Source: Alphaproteobacteria bacterium (GTDB lineage Bacteria; Pseudomonadota; Alphaproteobacteria; Zavarziniales; Zavarziniaceae). From it: a stretch of DNA of 12,757 bases. Location: NCBI GenBank assembly GCA_021774355.1, contig JAJFJE010000011.1, positions 1 through 12,757 on the forward strand. Direction: 5' to 3'. A program made the translations under genes and the position numbers. Position 1 is the first letter of the stretch. Each line of letters begins with the position of its first letter. Shown here piece by piece: positions 1-6,842 of this stretch. The notes beneath the pieces are model-generated. The model saw nothing but the letters and a program-made list of their open reading frames with translations, was not told the origin of the DNA and made no database searches.

Positions 1-88
1 GCGCGGCGGTATCGGGCGTGAACACCACCATGGCGGCGCTTCCCGGTTCGACGTCGGGCCGTATCAGGGGAAAGGCAAAGCTCATCAT
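1..88 (-). CDS. cpaE: Probable CpaE/TadZ, N-terminal start only (partial, runs off left edge)
   Basis: Only the first 29 codons are visible, beginning MMSFAFPLIRPDVEPGSAAM. The two adjacent ATGs overlap the TGA stop of the preceding cpaD-like gene (stop at 87-85). A GGAGG lies 3 nt before the first ATG (88) and 6 nt before the second (85), so the second may be the real start. The assignment rests on position: in alphaproteobacterial cpa operons the gene after cpaD is normally cpaE, a MinD-like ATPase with an atypical receiver domain that helps position the Tad machine at the inner membrane. The visible residues contain no diagnostic motif. Any other downstream tad gene is possible, though the overlapping junction makes it clearly part of this operon. 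Confidence 0.5.
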   Translation of the reverse strand, partial: MMSFAFPLIRPDVEPGSAAMVVFTPDTAA

Positions 89-420
89 CCGCCTCCATCC
101 GGGCCGGGCCGCGTCGCGGGGGCCGCGGCCGGCTGGACCGCGCCATGGCGCAACCGGTCGATGGCCTCGACGGCGCCGGCGCCATCGGCTGGCCCGGCCG
201 GGCGCGGCCGCCACAGGTCGCGGGGGTCTTCCAACTGCTGGGCGAGATTGCTGTAGACCGCACAGCCGAAACGGCCGGCGCAGGCGGCCGCGTCGATCCG
301 TCCGGTCACGGGATCGGCCAGGGCGACGGGGTCGACCACGGCCGGCGCCGGCGGGTCGAGCTGGTCGCAGCCGCCGGCCAGGCCGAGCAGGAGCAGGACG
401 GCGGGTCCCGACGCTTTCAT
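85..420 (-). CDS. cpaD: Short CpaD-like Flp pilus assembly lipoprotein
   Basis: A protein of 111 residues starting MKASGPAVLLLLGLAGGC: a signal peptide ending in a lipobox (L-A-G-G-C), so probably lipidated at Cys18. The centre carries a segment typical of the CpaD C-terminal region, FGCAVYSNLAQQLEDPRDLWRPR, given here as FGCAVYSNLAQ followed by QLEDPRDLWRPR, and then an AIDRLRHG stretch. CpaD is an outer-membrane-associated partner of the CpaC secretin. Family members are usually about 200 residues or more, so this one has apparently lost the N-terminal half and keeps only the conserved tail. The start is supported by GGAG seven bases upstream. It overlaps the end of cpaC as ATGA and the next gene in the same way, so translation is probably coupled. 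The tail after residue 93 is Pro/Ala/Gly-rich and probably disordered. Confidence 0.75.
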   Translation of the reverse strand: MKASGPAVLLLLGLAGGCDQLDPPAPAVVDPVALADPVTGRIDAAACAGRFGCAVYSNLAQQLEDPRDLWRPRPAGPADGAGAVEAIDRLRHGAVQPAAAPATRPGPDGGG

Positions 421-1820
421 GAGCCGACTCCATCGACGATGAACCCGGCCGGCGGCAGGCGCCGTTCCGGGCTTTCCTGGGCCAGACGGCCGGCCCGTTC
501 CCGGCCGAGCAGCAGGCGGGCGAGGTTGCCGAAGGCGGGCACCGCGGGCGCGGCGGCCAGCGGTGCCGGGCCGCCCCGCGGGTCGTGCAGCGGAAAGGCC
601 GAGGGCGCCGCCAGATAGGGCGTGACGATGATCACCAGTTCGGTCTCGTTGGACTGGTATTTGCGCGACCGGAACAGCTCGCCCAGGATCGGCACGTCGC
701 CGAGACCCGGCAGCTTGCGCAGATCGCCATCGGTGACCTGCTGCAGCAGGCCGGCCATGGCAAAGCTCTGGCCGCTGGCCAGCTGCAGCGTGGTTTCCGC
801 CCGCCTTGTGGTGATCGCGGGAATGGTGATGGTATCGAGGGTGATCGCCCCACGGGTCGAGAGCTGGCTGACTTCCGGGGCCAGGGTGATCGAGATGCGG
901 CCGCCGTCGAGGACCGTCGCGGTAAACCCCAGGCCGACCCCGAACTGCTTGAAGATGACCCCGATCGAGCCATTGCCCTGGGGCACCGGAATGGGGAATT
1001 CGCCGCCTGCCAGGAAGCTGGCCGGCTGGCCGGATTCGGCGGTGAGGCTCGGTTCGGCCAGGATATGGACGTCGCCATTGTCGGCCAGGGCGTCGATCAC
1101 GCCGTTGAGGTCGAGCCGGCCGGTGGACAGGCCGCCGACGATGCTGTCGGTACCCTGGTTGCGGACGATGGCGCCACCCACCGCCCCCAGCACCGGATTG
1201 CCGGTGGCCAGGCCGATGCTGACCGCGCCGAACTGGGCCAGTCCTTCCCAATTGATGCCCAACTGGCTGGTCACCGAGCGCGAGACTTCGGCGATGCGCA
1301 CCCGCAACGTCACCTGGGTGGCGCCGCTGATGCCCAGGGCGTTGATCAGGCCATCGGTGCCGCCGACCTCGGCGCCGGCGATTTCCGCAATGGCCGCGGC
1401 ATTGGCGGCGCTGGGCACGGCACCGGTCAGCCGCACCTTGTCGCCCACCTGGGCGACGGCGACGCTGGCCGCGCCGGGCACCGCGGCAATCGCGGTCTCG
1501 ATCGCCGCCAGGTCGTGGGTTACCCGCACGGTCAATTCGGCAATCGGCCGGTCGCCCGCCCCGACCGCCTGGAGGCTGGTGCGCCCGACCTTGTGGGCGA
1601 GCAGATAGATCACCCGCGGCGACTGGACCTGGACCGTGGCGATCGCGGGATCGGCGACGAACACGGCGACGGCATCGGCCGGCAGGCGGATCAGTTCGCC
1701 ACGGCCCGCCGCCAGGGTGATCCCCCGGCTGCCGCGGGTGACCGTGGTCTCTGCGGCGGCCGGGACCGCCAGGCCGAGCAGGAGCAGAATCGTAGCGGCT
1801 CTGAGCACCGACATGGTCAT
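417..1820 (-). CDS. cpaC: Flp/Tad pilus outer-membrane secretin CpaC (RcpA)
   Basis: A protein of 467 residues that forms the outer-membrane channel through which the Flp pilus passes. A signal peptide (about 1-23, cleavage near AAA|ET) is followed by the pilus secretin N-terminal domain (about 30-100), a BON-like segment (about 103-165) and the secretin domain (about 245-405). Recognisable family motifs are GATQVTLRVRIAEVSR at 166-181, ALADNGDVHILAEPSLTAES at 244-263, GGEFPIPVPQ at 272-281, LPGLGDVPILGELFRS at 370-385 and the secretin signature TELVIIVTPYL at 393-403. The C-terminal 60 residues are a Pro/Ala-rich tail. The ATG at 1820 overlaps the cpaB stop as ATGA; the in-frame ATG at 1814 has GGGGAG six bases upstream and may be the true start. 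Length and order match alphaproteobacterial CpaC, and the identification is secure. Confidence 0.96.
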   Translation of the reverse strand: MTMSVLRAATILLLLGLAVPAAAETTVTRGSRGITLAAGRGELIRLPADAVAVFVADPAIATVQVQSPRVIYLLAHKVGRTSLQAVGAGDRPIAELTVRVTHDLAAIETAIAAVPGAASVAVAQVGDKVRLTGAVPSAANAAAIAEIAGAEVGGTDGLINALGISGATQVTLRVRIAEVSRSVTSQLGINWEGLAQFGAVSIGLATGNPVLGAVGGAIVRNQGTDSIVGGLSTGRLDLNGVIDALADNGDVHILAEPSLTAESGQPASFLAGGEFPIPVPQGNGSIGVIFKQFGVGLGFTATVLDGGRISITLAPEVSQLSTRGAITLDTITIPAITTRRAETTLQLASGQSFAMAGLLQQVTDGDLRKLPGLGDVPILGELFRSRKYQSNETELVIIVTPYLAAPSAFPLHDPRGGPAPLAAAPAVPAFGNLARLLLGRERAGRLAQESPERRLPPAGFIVDGVGS

Positions 1821-2731
1821 CTCCCCGGCATGGTCAGGACTTCGCGCTTGGGGCCCTGGACCAGGACCACGGTGCGGCCTTCCGGGCCGGCCGGCGCCCC
1901 GGCGGGCGGCGGCCCGGCCGCAGGCGCCGTGCGGCGGAACAGGCTGGCCACTTCGACATCGAGGGTGGTCCCGGCGGCGGCCCCCAGGCCCGGCCGCGGG
2001 ACGCCGCAGCCCTCGCCCGCGACCACGGCACGCACGGTCAGGGCGACTTTGCCCAGGGCCGCCATCAGGGCCAGCGCTTCGGCCTGCTTTGGCGTTACCT
2101 CGAGGGTTGCGGTTTTGGCCGGCAGCACCTCGCTGCTCTGGTCGTCGAAGCGCTGGTCGACGGCGAGCACCCGGACGTCGCCGACCACGGTCTCGCTGGC
2201 CCAGCGCTCGGCGCCGGATTCGTTAGAAATGGAGTACGTTACAATGACGTCGACCCGGTCGCCGGGCAGGACGAAGCCGGAGACCCCGGCCGAGGTGTCG
2301 AGCGGGACCGACACCGCCCGGTGGTCCGCGGCCAGGACCGCAGCCAGGAAGCCGGCATCCTTGGGGCGGGCCACCCGTTCCGGGGTCAGGGGTTCGCCCG
2401 GTTCCATGCCCCGCCGGACCACCGCGCCGACCCAGTCGTCGAGGGCCTGGCCGTGGTCGCGGACGAAGCCCGGGGCCAGGCCGGCTTCGGGCCAGGGCTG
2501 CCATTTCAGGTGGTCGGGGCGCAGCAGGGTCCCGGCCGGCAGCCGCTGGGCCGCGGTCAGGACGCGGGTCTGCTCGGCGGCCACGACCACGGTGTAACCC
2601 GGCATGGTATCGGCCACCGAGGCCGCCAGATTGGCCGCCTGCTCGCGGGCCAGCCAGTTGCGCACCATGAAGCCGGTGCCGGTGGCGACACCGAGGGCGA
2701 CAAGGGCGACGAACAGGCCGGCGCGGGTCAT
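1817..2731 (-). CDS. cpaB: Flp pilus assembly protein CpaB (RcpC)
   Basis: A protein of 304 residues. An N-terminal membrane anchor (MTRAGLFVALVALGVATGTG) is followed by a SAF-type domain (about 52-118, with RLPAGTLLRPDHLKWQPWPE at 63-82) and the RcpC/CpaB domain (about 125-265), which contains RAVSVPLDTSAGVSGFVLPG at 138-157 and DRVDVIVTYS at 158-167. The Ala/Pro-rich stretch at 269-285 precedes a short tail, TVVLVQGPKREVLT. RcpC-type proteins are periplasmic partners of the secretin and are needed for a functional Tad channel. The open frame continues upstream of the chosen ATG, but that part lies over cpaA in another frame and looks like shadow sequence. The start at 2731 lies four bases after the cpaA stop, with GGGAAG upstream. 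The stop overlaps the cpaC start as ATGA. Confidence 0.93.
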   Translation of the reverse strand: MTRAGLFVALVALGVATGTGFMVRNWLAREQAANLAASVADTMPGYTVVVAAEQTRVLTAAQRLPAGTLLRPDHLKWQPWPEAGLAPGFVRDHGQALDDWVGAVVRRGMEPGEPLTPERVARPKDAGFLAAVLAADHRAVSVPLDTSAGVSGFVLPGDRVDVIVTYSISNESGAERWASETVVGDVRVLAVDQRFDDQSSEVLPAKTATLEVTPKQAEALALMAALGKVALTVRAVVAGEGCGVPRPGLGAAAGTTLDVEVASLFRRTAPAAGPPPAGAPAGPEGRTVVLVQGPKREVLTMPGR

Positions 2732-2735
2732 GGCG

Positions 2736-3182
2736 TCAGCTTCCCAGCACGGGGGCGGGCATCGCCGTGACCACCGCCACCCCGGCCGCGATGGCGACCG
2801 CGAAAGGCACGGCGGCGGTGCCGGCGGCGGGGACGAGGCGCAGGCGGATCGCCAGGGCCAGGGCAACGACCCCGCCGGCGACCGCGGTGACCAGGAGAAA
2901 CAGGGGAAAGGGTGCGGGACCCAGGGCAAGGGCCAGGGCCGTCAGGAGCTTGACGTCGCCGCCGCCGATCAGGCCGCGGGCGAACAGCATCAGGCCGGCG
3001 GCGAACACCGCCATGGCAAGAAGTGCGGTGGCGGCCCAGTCGGCGCCGCCCGCGGCAAGACGGGCGACGCCGATCAGGGCAAGGACCAGCGACAGGCTGT
3101 CGGGGATTTCGCGCCGGTGGAGGTCGCTCGCGGCGGCAGCCAGGGCCAGGCCGAGAATTGCGACGTTGATCGCGGACTCCAT
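2736..3182 (-). CDS. cpaA: Prepilin peptidase CpaA/TadV (A24 family)
   Basis: A polytopic membrane protein of 148 residues. The two catalytic aspartates of the GxGD aspartyl protease family are visible: Asp20 in SDLHRREIPD and Asp76 in GGGDVKLL. Hydrophobic stretches at about 4-19, 31-45, 50-68, 79-112 and 120-142 give the usual multi-pass layout. It is a stand-alone short peptidase without the N-methylase domain of PilD, as expected for Tad systems, and would cleave Flp and the TadE-type prepilins after the glycine of their R-G|X motif. It is somewhat shorter than many CpaA proteins (about 170). It lies directly downstream of flp, with a 27-bp gap that holds a GC-rich inverted repeat, and four bases upstream of cpaB. 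No strong Shine-Dalgarno sequence precedes the ATG. Confidence 0.93.
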   Translation of the reverse strand: MESAINVAILGLALAAAASDLHRREIPDSLSLVLALIGVARLAAGGADWAATALLAMAVFAAGLMLFARGLIGGGDVKLLTALALALGPAPFPLFLLVTAVAGGVVALALAIRLRLVPAAGTAAVPFAVAIAAGVAVVTAMPAPVLGS

Positions 3183-3209
3183 GACGCCACCGGCGGCCGT
3201 GGCCGCGGC
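3183..3209 (-). promoter_or_regulatory. Intercistronic GC-rich stem-loop between flp and cpaA
   Basis: The 27-bp gap contains the inverted repeat GCGGCC-GT-GGCCGC at 3193-3206, right after the flp stop. On RNA it could form a 5-6 bp all-GC stem. It is not followed by a U-run, so a classical intrinsic terminator is unlikely. It may stabilise the 3' end of a short pilin transcript or dampen read-through into cpaA, because pilin is needed in far larger amounts than the assembly proteins. It also lies in the leader of cpaA, whose ribosome-binding site is weak. Function is inferred. Confidence 0.35.
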
Positions 3210-3380
3210 CTAGAGATTGCCGCCGATCGAGGTGAACAGGGCGCCCAGGTCGGTGCCCAGCGCGGACATGCCACCGATGGCGGCAACGGCGATGAGTGCC
3301 GCGATCAGGCCATATTCAATGGCGGTGGCGCCACGGCGGTCACGGGCGAGGCGGTCGAGCAGATGAACAAACTGGGTCAT
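3210..3380 (-). CDS. flp: Flp-type (type IVb) major pilin
   Basis: A 56-residue prepilin. A short basic leader MTQFVHLLDRLARDRRG is followed by the processed pilin, which starts ATAIEYGLIAALIAVAAIGG. Cleavage is expected after Gly17; Glu22 at mature position +5 followed by Tyr23 is the hallmark GxxxxEY motif of Flp pilins. Residues 18-38 form the hydrophobic assembly helix and the short C-terminal part (LGTDLGALFTSIGGNL) is typical. The frame is open further upstream, but this ATG is chosen because GGAGG lies five bases before it and because the leader then has normal length. It is the first gene of the left tad operon, directly upstream of its peptidase gene cpaA, and would be the main structural subunit of the pilus. 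Confidence 0.96.
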   Translation of the reverse strand: MTQFVHLLDRLARDRRGATAIEYGLIAALIAVAAIGGMSALGTDLGALFTSIGGNL

Positions 3381-3580
3381 GATGTCCTCCGAATTTGGGC
3401 CTATCGCCCGGATACGAAGATAGTTTGACCCAGTATGGGAATATTCATATGGGAATACGGTCACCGTCCGGGGCGGTTTGTAGCGGTCTTGTCACCGCCC
3501 CGTGACGTCGGCGTTGCGGTCGGGCAGGCGACCGCGGATGCTGTTCCGATGGCTTGCCAACGGTGCGGAACCCCATCGCC
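3381..3580. promoter_or_regulatory. Divergent control region between flp and the TPR gene pair
   Basis: A 200-bp region without a convincing gene. The flp-proximal part is clearly AT-richer than the rest of the window. It holds a 10-bp direct repeat TATGGGAATA (3434-3443 and 3448-3457), a GAATATTC palindrome between and overlapping them (3439-3446), and two copies of GTCACCG (3460-3466 and 3491-3497), which read CGGTGAC towards flp. A possible -10 for flp, TATCTT on the minus strand (3422-3417), would give a leader of about 30 nt; no good -35 is present, which suggests an activator-dependent promoter. GTCAC-N6-GTGAC lies at 3491-3506. I see no clear promoter for the TPR genes on the plus strand. 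Confidence 0.45.
3434..3457 (-). repeat. 10-bp direct repeat upstream of flp (candidate regulator site)
   Basis: Two exact copies of TATGGGAATA (TATTCCCATA as read towards flp), starting 14 bp apart with a 4-bp gap, lie 54-77 bp upstream of the flp start codon. The central GAATATTC adds local dyad symmetry. The site overlaps the position where a -35 element would fall for the proposed TATCTT -10. In this GC-rich window such an AT-rich exact repeat is unexpected by chance, and the layout suits a dimeric transcription factor. The factor is unknown. Confidence 0.45.
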
Positions 3581-5143
3581 ATGACCCTGAAGACCACCCG
3601 AGACTGGCTGGCCCTGGCGGCATCCGGTGTGGCGCTGGCCGGCGCCCTGGGCCTTGCCGGGCCGGCCGCCCGCGCCGAAGAACCGCCGGCCGCCGCCGCC
3701 GACGGCCCGGCCCCGAGCGCGCCGCCGGCCGCCGCGGGGCACGACCTGCTGCATATCCAGATCGCGATCATGCGGCTGTCGCGGCTGACCGTCAGCCGCA
3801 CGGCCAATCCTGTGCGATGGGCCGCGGTCGAGGACGGTTTCGGCCTGCTGCAACTCCAATTGGGGGCGGCCGAAAACGACGCCGCCCGCCTGACCGAGGC
3901 GATCGAGGCTTTCACCAACGCCCTGGAGGTCCGTACCCGCGAGCGCTATCCCGAGGCCTGGGGCGCGACCCAGGGCCACCTGGCGGATGCGCTGCGCTTC
4001 CTGGGTGCCAATCGGAAGGACCTGCAGCGCCTGGAACAGGCAGCGGTCGCCTATCATGCCGCGATGGAATCGCAACGCCGGGACCGGGTGCCGCTGGCCT
4101 GGGCCTCCCTGCAGGCGCGGCTGGGTGTCACCCTGTGGGCGATCGGCGACACCACGGACAGCGCCGGCCGGCTCGACGACGCGGCCATCGCTTTTCGCAT
4201 GGCGCTGGGCGAATACGACCGGCGGCGAACTCCGGCCGAATGGCTGATCACCCAGCGCCGTCTGGTCCTGGTCCTGCTCGACAGCGACAGCCTGGTCGAA
4301 GACCCCGGCAAGCTCACGGTCGCGGCCATGGCCGCCCAGGCTGTGGTCGACCAGCACGACCGTCGGGACCAGCCGCAGGCCTGGGCGGAGGGCCAGTTCG
4401 ATCTGGCCCGGATCCTGCTGCGCCTGGGCGAGCGGGAAGCGGGAATCCGGCATTTCGAGGATGCGGTCGACACGTTCCGGGCCGCCCTGGAGGTGTTTCC
4501 CGAGGACAGCGACGCCTGGCGGAATGCCCGCTTCGAACTGGGCTACGCCCTCCAGGCCCTGGGCGAACGGCAGGTCGGGTCGACGGCCACCAGCGAGGCC
4601 CTGCAGATCTTCGAAACCTTGCTCGAACAGGACGAGCGGAACGGCCGGAGCGCGGACTGGCCGACCATGCAGAACAATCTCTGCGTCGTTCTGCGCAATC
4701 TGGGACAGGCGCAGCACGACCCGGCGCGCCTGGCGGACGCCGTCCGGCGGTGCCATCTGGCACTCGATGCGCTGGAACCGAGCCGGGCGGCGGAACGCGC
4801 CAATGTCCAGGACAGTCTCGGCGACGCCATGGCCGCGCTGGCGGTCCAGACCGGGGACAGCGCGCAGTTGCGCGCGGCCATCGCGGTGTTCGACGAGTCC
4901 CTGGCGGCGGAAGCACGGCAGGCCGACCCAAGAGGCGCGGCGGCGTCCCGCGGCCGGCAGGCGGTGGCGATGATGCGCCTGGCCGACGCGACGCAGGACG
5001 CCGAACTGGCGGCCCGGGCGGTCGCCCAGCTGGCGGCGGCGGGGGCGACCCTGCACGACCTGCAGCGCCCCTTCCTCGCCGACATCATGGGCCGGCACCT
5101 TGCGGAGGCCCGGACCCTTCGCGACCGGCTGGCGGCCAGGTGA
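3581..5143 (+). CDS. Exported TPR-like repeat protein with 47-residue period
   Basis: A 520-residue protein. Residues 1-32 look like a Sec signal peptide (MTLKTTRDWLALAAS..., cleavage near ARA|EE), followed by an Ala/Pro-rich linker (34-53). The rest is a helical repeat array: a Trp starts the second half of each unit at 80, 127, 174, 221, 268, 313 and 360, a period of 47 (once 45), in contexts such as W-x-x-x-Q-x-x-L-G-x-x-L-x-x-L-G. An eighth unit continues the phase with Ala407 in place of Trp. This matches the extended TPR repeats of many alphaproteobacterial proteins. No enzymatic domain is visible, so a periplasmic scaffold role is likely. The ATG at 3581 is chosen for its signal peptide; a TTG at 3554 would add nine residues. 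Its stop overlaps the next gene, and it lies between the two tad operons on the opposite strand. The link to the pilus is inferred from position. Confidence 0.85.
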   Translation: MTLKTTRDWLALAASGVALAGALGLAGPAARAEEPPAAAADGPAPSAPPAAAGHDLLHIQIAIMRLSRLTVSRTANPVRWAAVEDGFGLLQLQLGAAENDAARLTEAIEAFTNALEVRTRERYPEAWGATQGHLADALRFLGANRKDLQRLEQAAVAYHAAMESQRRDRVPLAWASLQARLGVTLWAIGDTTDSAGRLDDAAIAFRMALGEYDRRRTPAEWLITQRRLVLVLLDSDSLVEDPGKLTVAAMAAQAVVDQHDRRDQPQAWAEGQFDLARILLRLGEREAGIRHFEDAVDTFRAALEVFPEDSDAWRNARFELGYALQALGERQVGSTATSEALQIFETLLEQDERNGRSADWPTMQNNLCVVLRNLGQAQHDPARLADAVRRCHLALDALEPSRAAERANVQDSLGDAMAALAVQTGDSAQLRAAIAVFDESLAAEARQADPRGAAASRGRQAVAMMRLADATQDAELAARAVAQLAAAGATLHDLQRPFLADIMGRHLAEARTLRDRLAAR

Positions 5144-5820
5144 GGCGATGGCTTGGGATCGTTGCGGTCTGTGCCGTGCTGGCGGCGGCCCTGCCCGCAA
5201 GCGCCCCGCACGCGGCCGGCCGGGCCCAGGCGATGCAGATCCTGGCGGACCGGGTCACCGCCCTGAAACGGATCCTGGGCCAGACGCCGCGCGACCGCAC
5301 CCCGATGAACTGGGCATCCCTGCAGAACCATCTGGGCCTGGCCCTGCACGCCCTGGGCCGCGCCGAGCCAGGGACCGGCCGTCTGGTCGAAGCGGTCGCC
5401 GCCTTCCAGGCCGCCCTGGAGGAACGCCGCCGGGACCGGGTCCCGGTCGACTGGGCGATCACCACCAGCAACCTTGCCCACAGCCTGACCCTGATCGGCG
5501 AGCGCGAGCATGACCGGGCGCAGCTGGCCGACGCCGTCGCCCGCTTCGACGCGGCCCTCGCGATCCTGGGGCCGCACCGGGCACCGGCGGACTGGGCCCG
5601 GGCGATCGGTGGCCAGGGGCTGGCCCGCCTGGACCTGGCGCAGGACCGCAGCGACCTGGCCCAGGCGGAACGGGCGCTGGCGCAGATCGACCAGGCGAGT
5701 GCGACCCTGGGCGCGTTGGGCAAGAGCCCGCTGGCCCAGCCCTATCGGGCGCGCCGCGGCGAGGCGATGGCGCTGATCGCCGGCCTTCGGAAACAGCCGG
5801 CGCCGCCGGCCACCCGCTGA
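5140..5820 (+). CDS. Short exported TPR-like paralogue of the upstream gene
   Basis: A 226-residue protein starting at a GTG whose second and third bases form the stop of the previous gene (GTGA overlap), so translation is probably coupled. The start gives a good signal peptide (MRRWLGIVAVCAVLAAALPA..., cleavage near residues 27-31). The mature part repeats the same unit as its neighbour: Trp58, Trp105 and Trp152 are exactly 47 residues apart, in RDRTPMNWASLQNHLGLAL and RDRVPVDWAITTSNLAHSL contexts. The neighbour contains RDRVPLAWASLQARLG, so the two genes most likely arose by duplication, this one with three units instead of seven or eight. The C-terminal 70 residues are helical and less regular. 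The function is unknown; a periplasmic partner of the larger protein is the simplest guess. The gene ends 19 bp before the convergent tadE stop. Confidence 0.82.
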   Translation: MRRWLGIVAVCAVLAAALPASAPHAAGRAQAMQILADRVTALKRILGQTPRDRTPMNWASLQNHLGLALHALGRAEPGTGRLVEAVAAFQAALEERRRDRVPVDWAITTSNLAHSLTLIGEREHDRAQLADAVARFDAALAILGPHRAPADWARAIGGQGLARLDLAQDRSDLAQAERALAQIDQASATLGALGKSPLAQPYRARRGEAMALIAGLRKQPAPPATR

Positions 5821-5839
5821 GCCGCCAGGCCATGACGGG

Positions 5840-6385
5840 CTAATCCGCGGGTTCCCAGGCCCGCCCCAGGGCCGGCGCCGACGAGGCCCCCAGGGTGGCG
5901 CCGCCGGGCATGCCCGGCAACCGGCCGAGCAGGCCGAAGGCCATGGTCGTCGAGGGCGTGACGGTCACCATCACGATCGGCGGGCGGAAGGCCGCGGGCA
6001 GGGCGGAAGCGACGCCAGAGCGGCGATAGACCACGCTGATCTCGGTGGCCGCGAGCCGGGGCGCGATGCTTCGCGCCGCCGCCAGGATGGTCGCGAAGCT
6101 GGCGGCGGTGCCCCCGGCGCAGGTCACGCTGCCATTGGCGGTACCGGTGCACCGGGTTCCGGCATCGGTCAGGACCCCGGCGGGGATCAGCGGCGGCATC
6201 AGGATGGCCGCCCGGGCGGCCCGGCGGGCGGCTTCGTTCAGGCGGTGACGCTCGAAGGTGCCCAGGCCGAAATCGATTGTGGCGAAGCTGACCCCCAGAA
6301 GAAACGGCAAGACCAGGGCAAATTCGAGGGCGGTTGCGCCCCGGCGGTCGGCCCGCCAGCGGCGGACCAGCTCAATCATCGACAT
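5840..6385 (-). CDS. tadE: TadE-like minor pilin / pseudopilin
   Basis: A 181-residue protein. The prepilin-like segment RADRRGATALEFALVLPFLL (11-30) has the conserved Gly16 and Glu21 at +5, followed by a single transmembrane helix, and belongs to the TadE-like family (PF07811 type). After processing by CpaA it would act as a minor pilin or pseudopilin in the Flp pilus. The periplasmic part has one Cys pair (in RCTGTANGSVTCAGG, about residues 80-92) that could form a disulfide. The start is supported by GAGGAGG six bases upstream. It overlaps the preceding tadE-like gene by 14 bp and is the last gene of the right tad operon; its stop faces that of the TPR gene across 19 bp. The Pro/Ala/Gly-rich C-terminus is probably flexible. 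Confidence 0.88.
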   Translation of the reverse strand: MSMIELVRRWRADRRGATALEFALVLPFLLGVSFATIDFGLGTFERHRLNEAARRAARAAILMPPLIPAGVLTDAGTRCTGTANGSVTCAGGTAASFATILAAARSIAPRLAATEISVVYRRSGVASALPAAFRPPIVMVTVTPSTTMAFGLLGRLPGMPGGATLGASSAPALGRAWEPAD

Positions 6386-6842
6386 GGAGCGCCTCCTCGA
6401 CCGTCGAAACCTTGGCGCCGGTCAGGCCGATCGCTCCGGACCAGCCGGGCACCAGGGGCACCAGGGGCACCGAGGCGGTCAGGCGGATCACGGTCACCGG
6501 GCTGCCGGCCACGGTCCGACCCACCACCTCGATGGTCAGGGCGGCTCCGGGCTCGGCCCAGCCGCTGGCCAGCAGGGGCGCCGTCCCGGTCGGTTCGCCG
6601 GTCTTGGCGATGTTGGTCAGCAGGGCCTGGCTGGCCGCGCTGAGCGGCAGCGGCAATTGCGCCGCCAGGGCGGCGGCGGCGCGCAGGCCGCGTTCGACCC
6701 CCGCCGCATGGCTGAGGCCGCGGCCGACATCGACCAGCCCGGCGCTGACCATCAGGAACAGGGGCAGGGCGACCGCGAACTCCAGCGCGGCAATGCCGCG
6801 GACATCGTCGCGGAGCCTATTCAACAACGCGCGCATAGGCAT
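6372..6842 (-). CDS. Second TadE/TadF-like minor pilin
   Basis: A 156-residue protein when started at 6842 (MPMRALLNRL; an ATG at 6836 would remove two residues). The segment RDDVRGIAALEFAVALPLFL (11-30) carries Gly16 and Glu21 at +5 before a hydrophobic helix, the same architecture as its neighbour, so it is a TadE-family prepilin and may correspond to TadF. The open frame extends further upstream over tadG, but that stretch is Arg/Ser/Pro-rich shadow sequence. The gene overlaps the tadG end by 26 bp and the next tadE start by 14 bp, so the three are tightly coupled. No strong Shine-Dalgarno is visible, in line with coupling. The C-terminal part has a small in-frame repeat giving VPLVPLVPG. 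TadE and TadF assignments cannot be separated without alignment. Confidence 0.82.
   Translation of the reverse strand: MPMRALLNRLRDDVRGIAALEFAVALPLFLMVSAGLVDVGRGLSHAAGVERGLRAAAALAAQLPLPLSAASQALLTNIAKTGEPTGTAPLLASGWAEPGAALTIEVVGRTVAGSPVTVIRLTASVPLVPLVPGWSGAIGLTGAKVSTVEEALHVDD
6447..6473. repeat. 9-bp tandem repeat inside the second tadE-like gene
   Basis: GGGCACCAG occurs twice in tandem (6447-6455, 6456-6464) with a third imperfect copy (GGGCACCGA). It encodes the repeated VPL tripeptide of the product. Since the unit is a multiple of three, copy-number change would keep the frame. Probably a minor slippage product. Confidence 0.5.

Noticed and set aside
585..2597. 670-residue plus-strand open frame antisense to cpaC and cpaB
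   Set aside because: Low-complexity Gly/Arg/Gln/Asp-rich translation without recognisable domains, opposite two genes with clear family motifs; typical antisense frame of GC-rich coding DNA.
3502..5139. In-frame upstream extension of the second TPR gene (772-residue open frame)
   Set aside because: This part is the +1 shadow of the first TPR gene, rich in Gly/Arg/Pro; the real start is the GTG at 5140, with signal peptide and GTGA overlap.
3461..5200. 579-residue minus-strand open frame antisense to the first TPR gene
   Set aside because: No signal peptide or domain; the 47-residue period and signal peptide of the plus-strand protein identify the true frame.
5821..5839. Possible bidirectional terminator between the second TPR gene and tadE
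   Set aside because: Only 19 bp with no stable inverted repeat or T-run.
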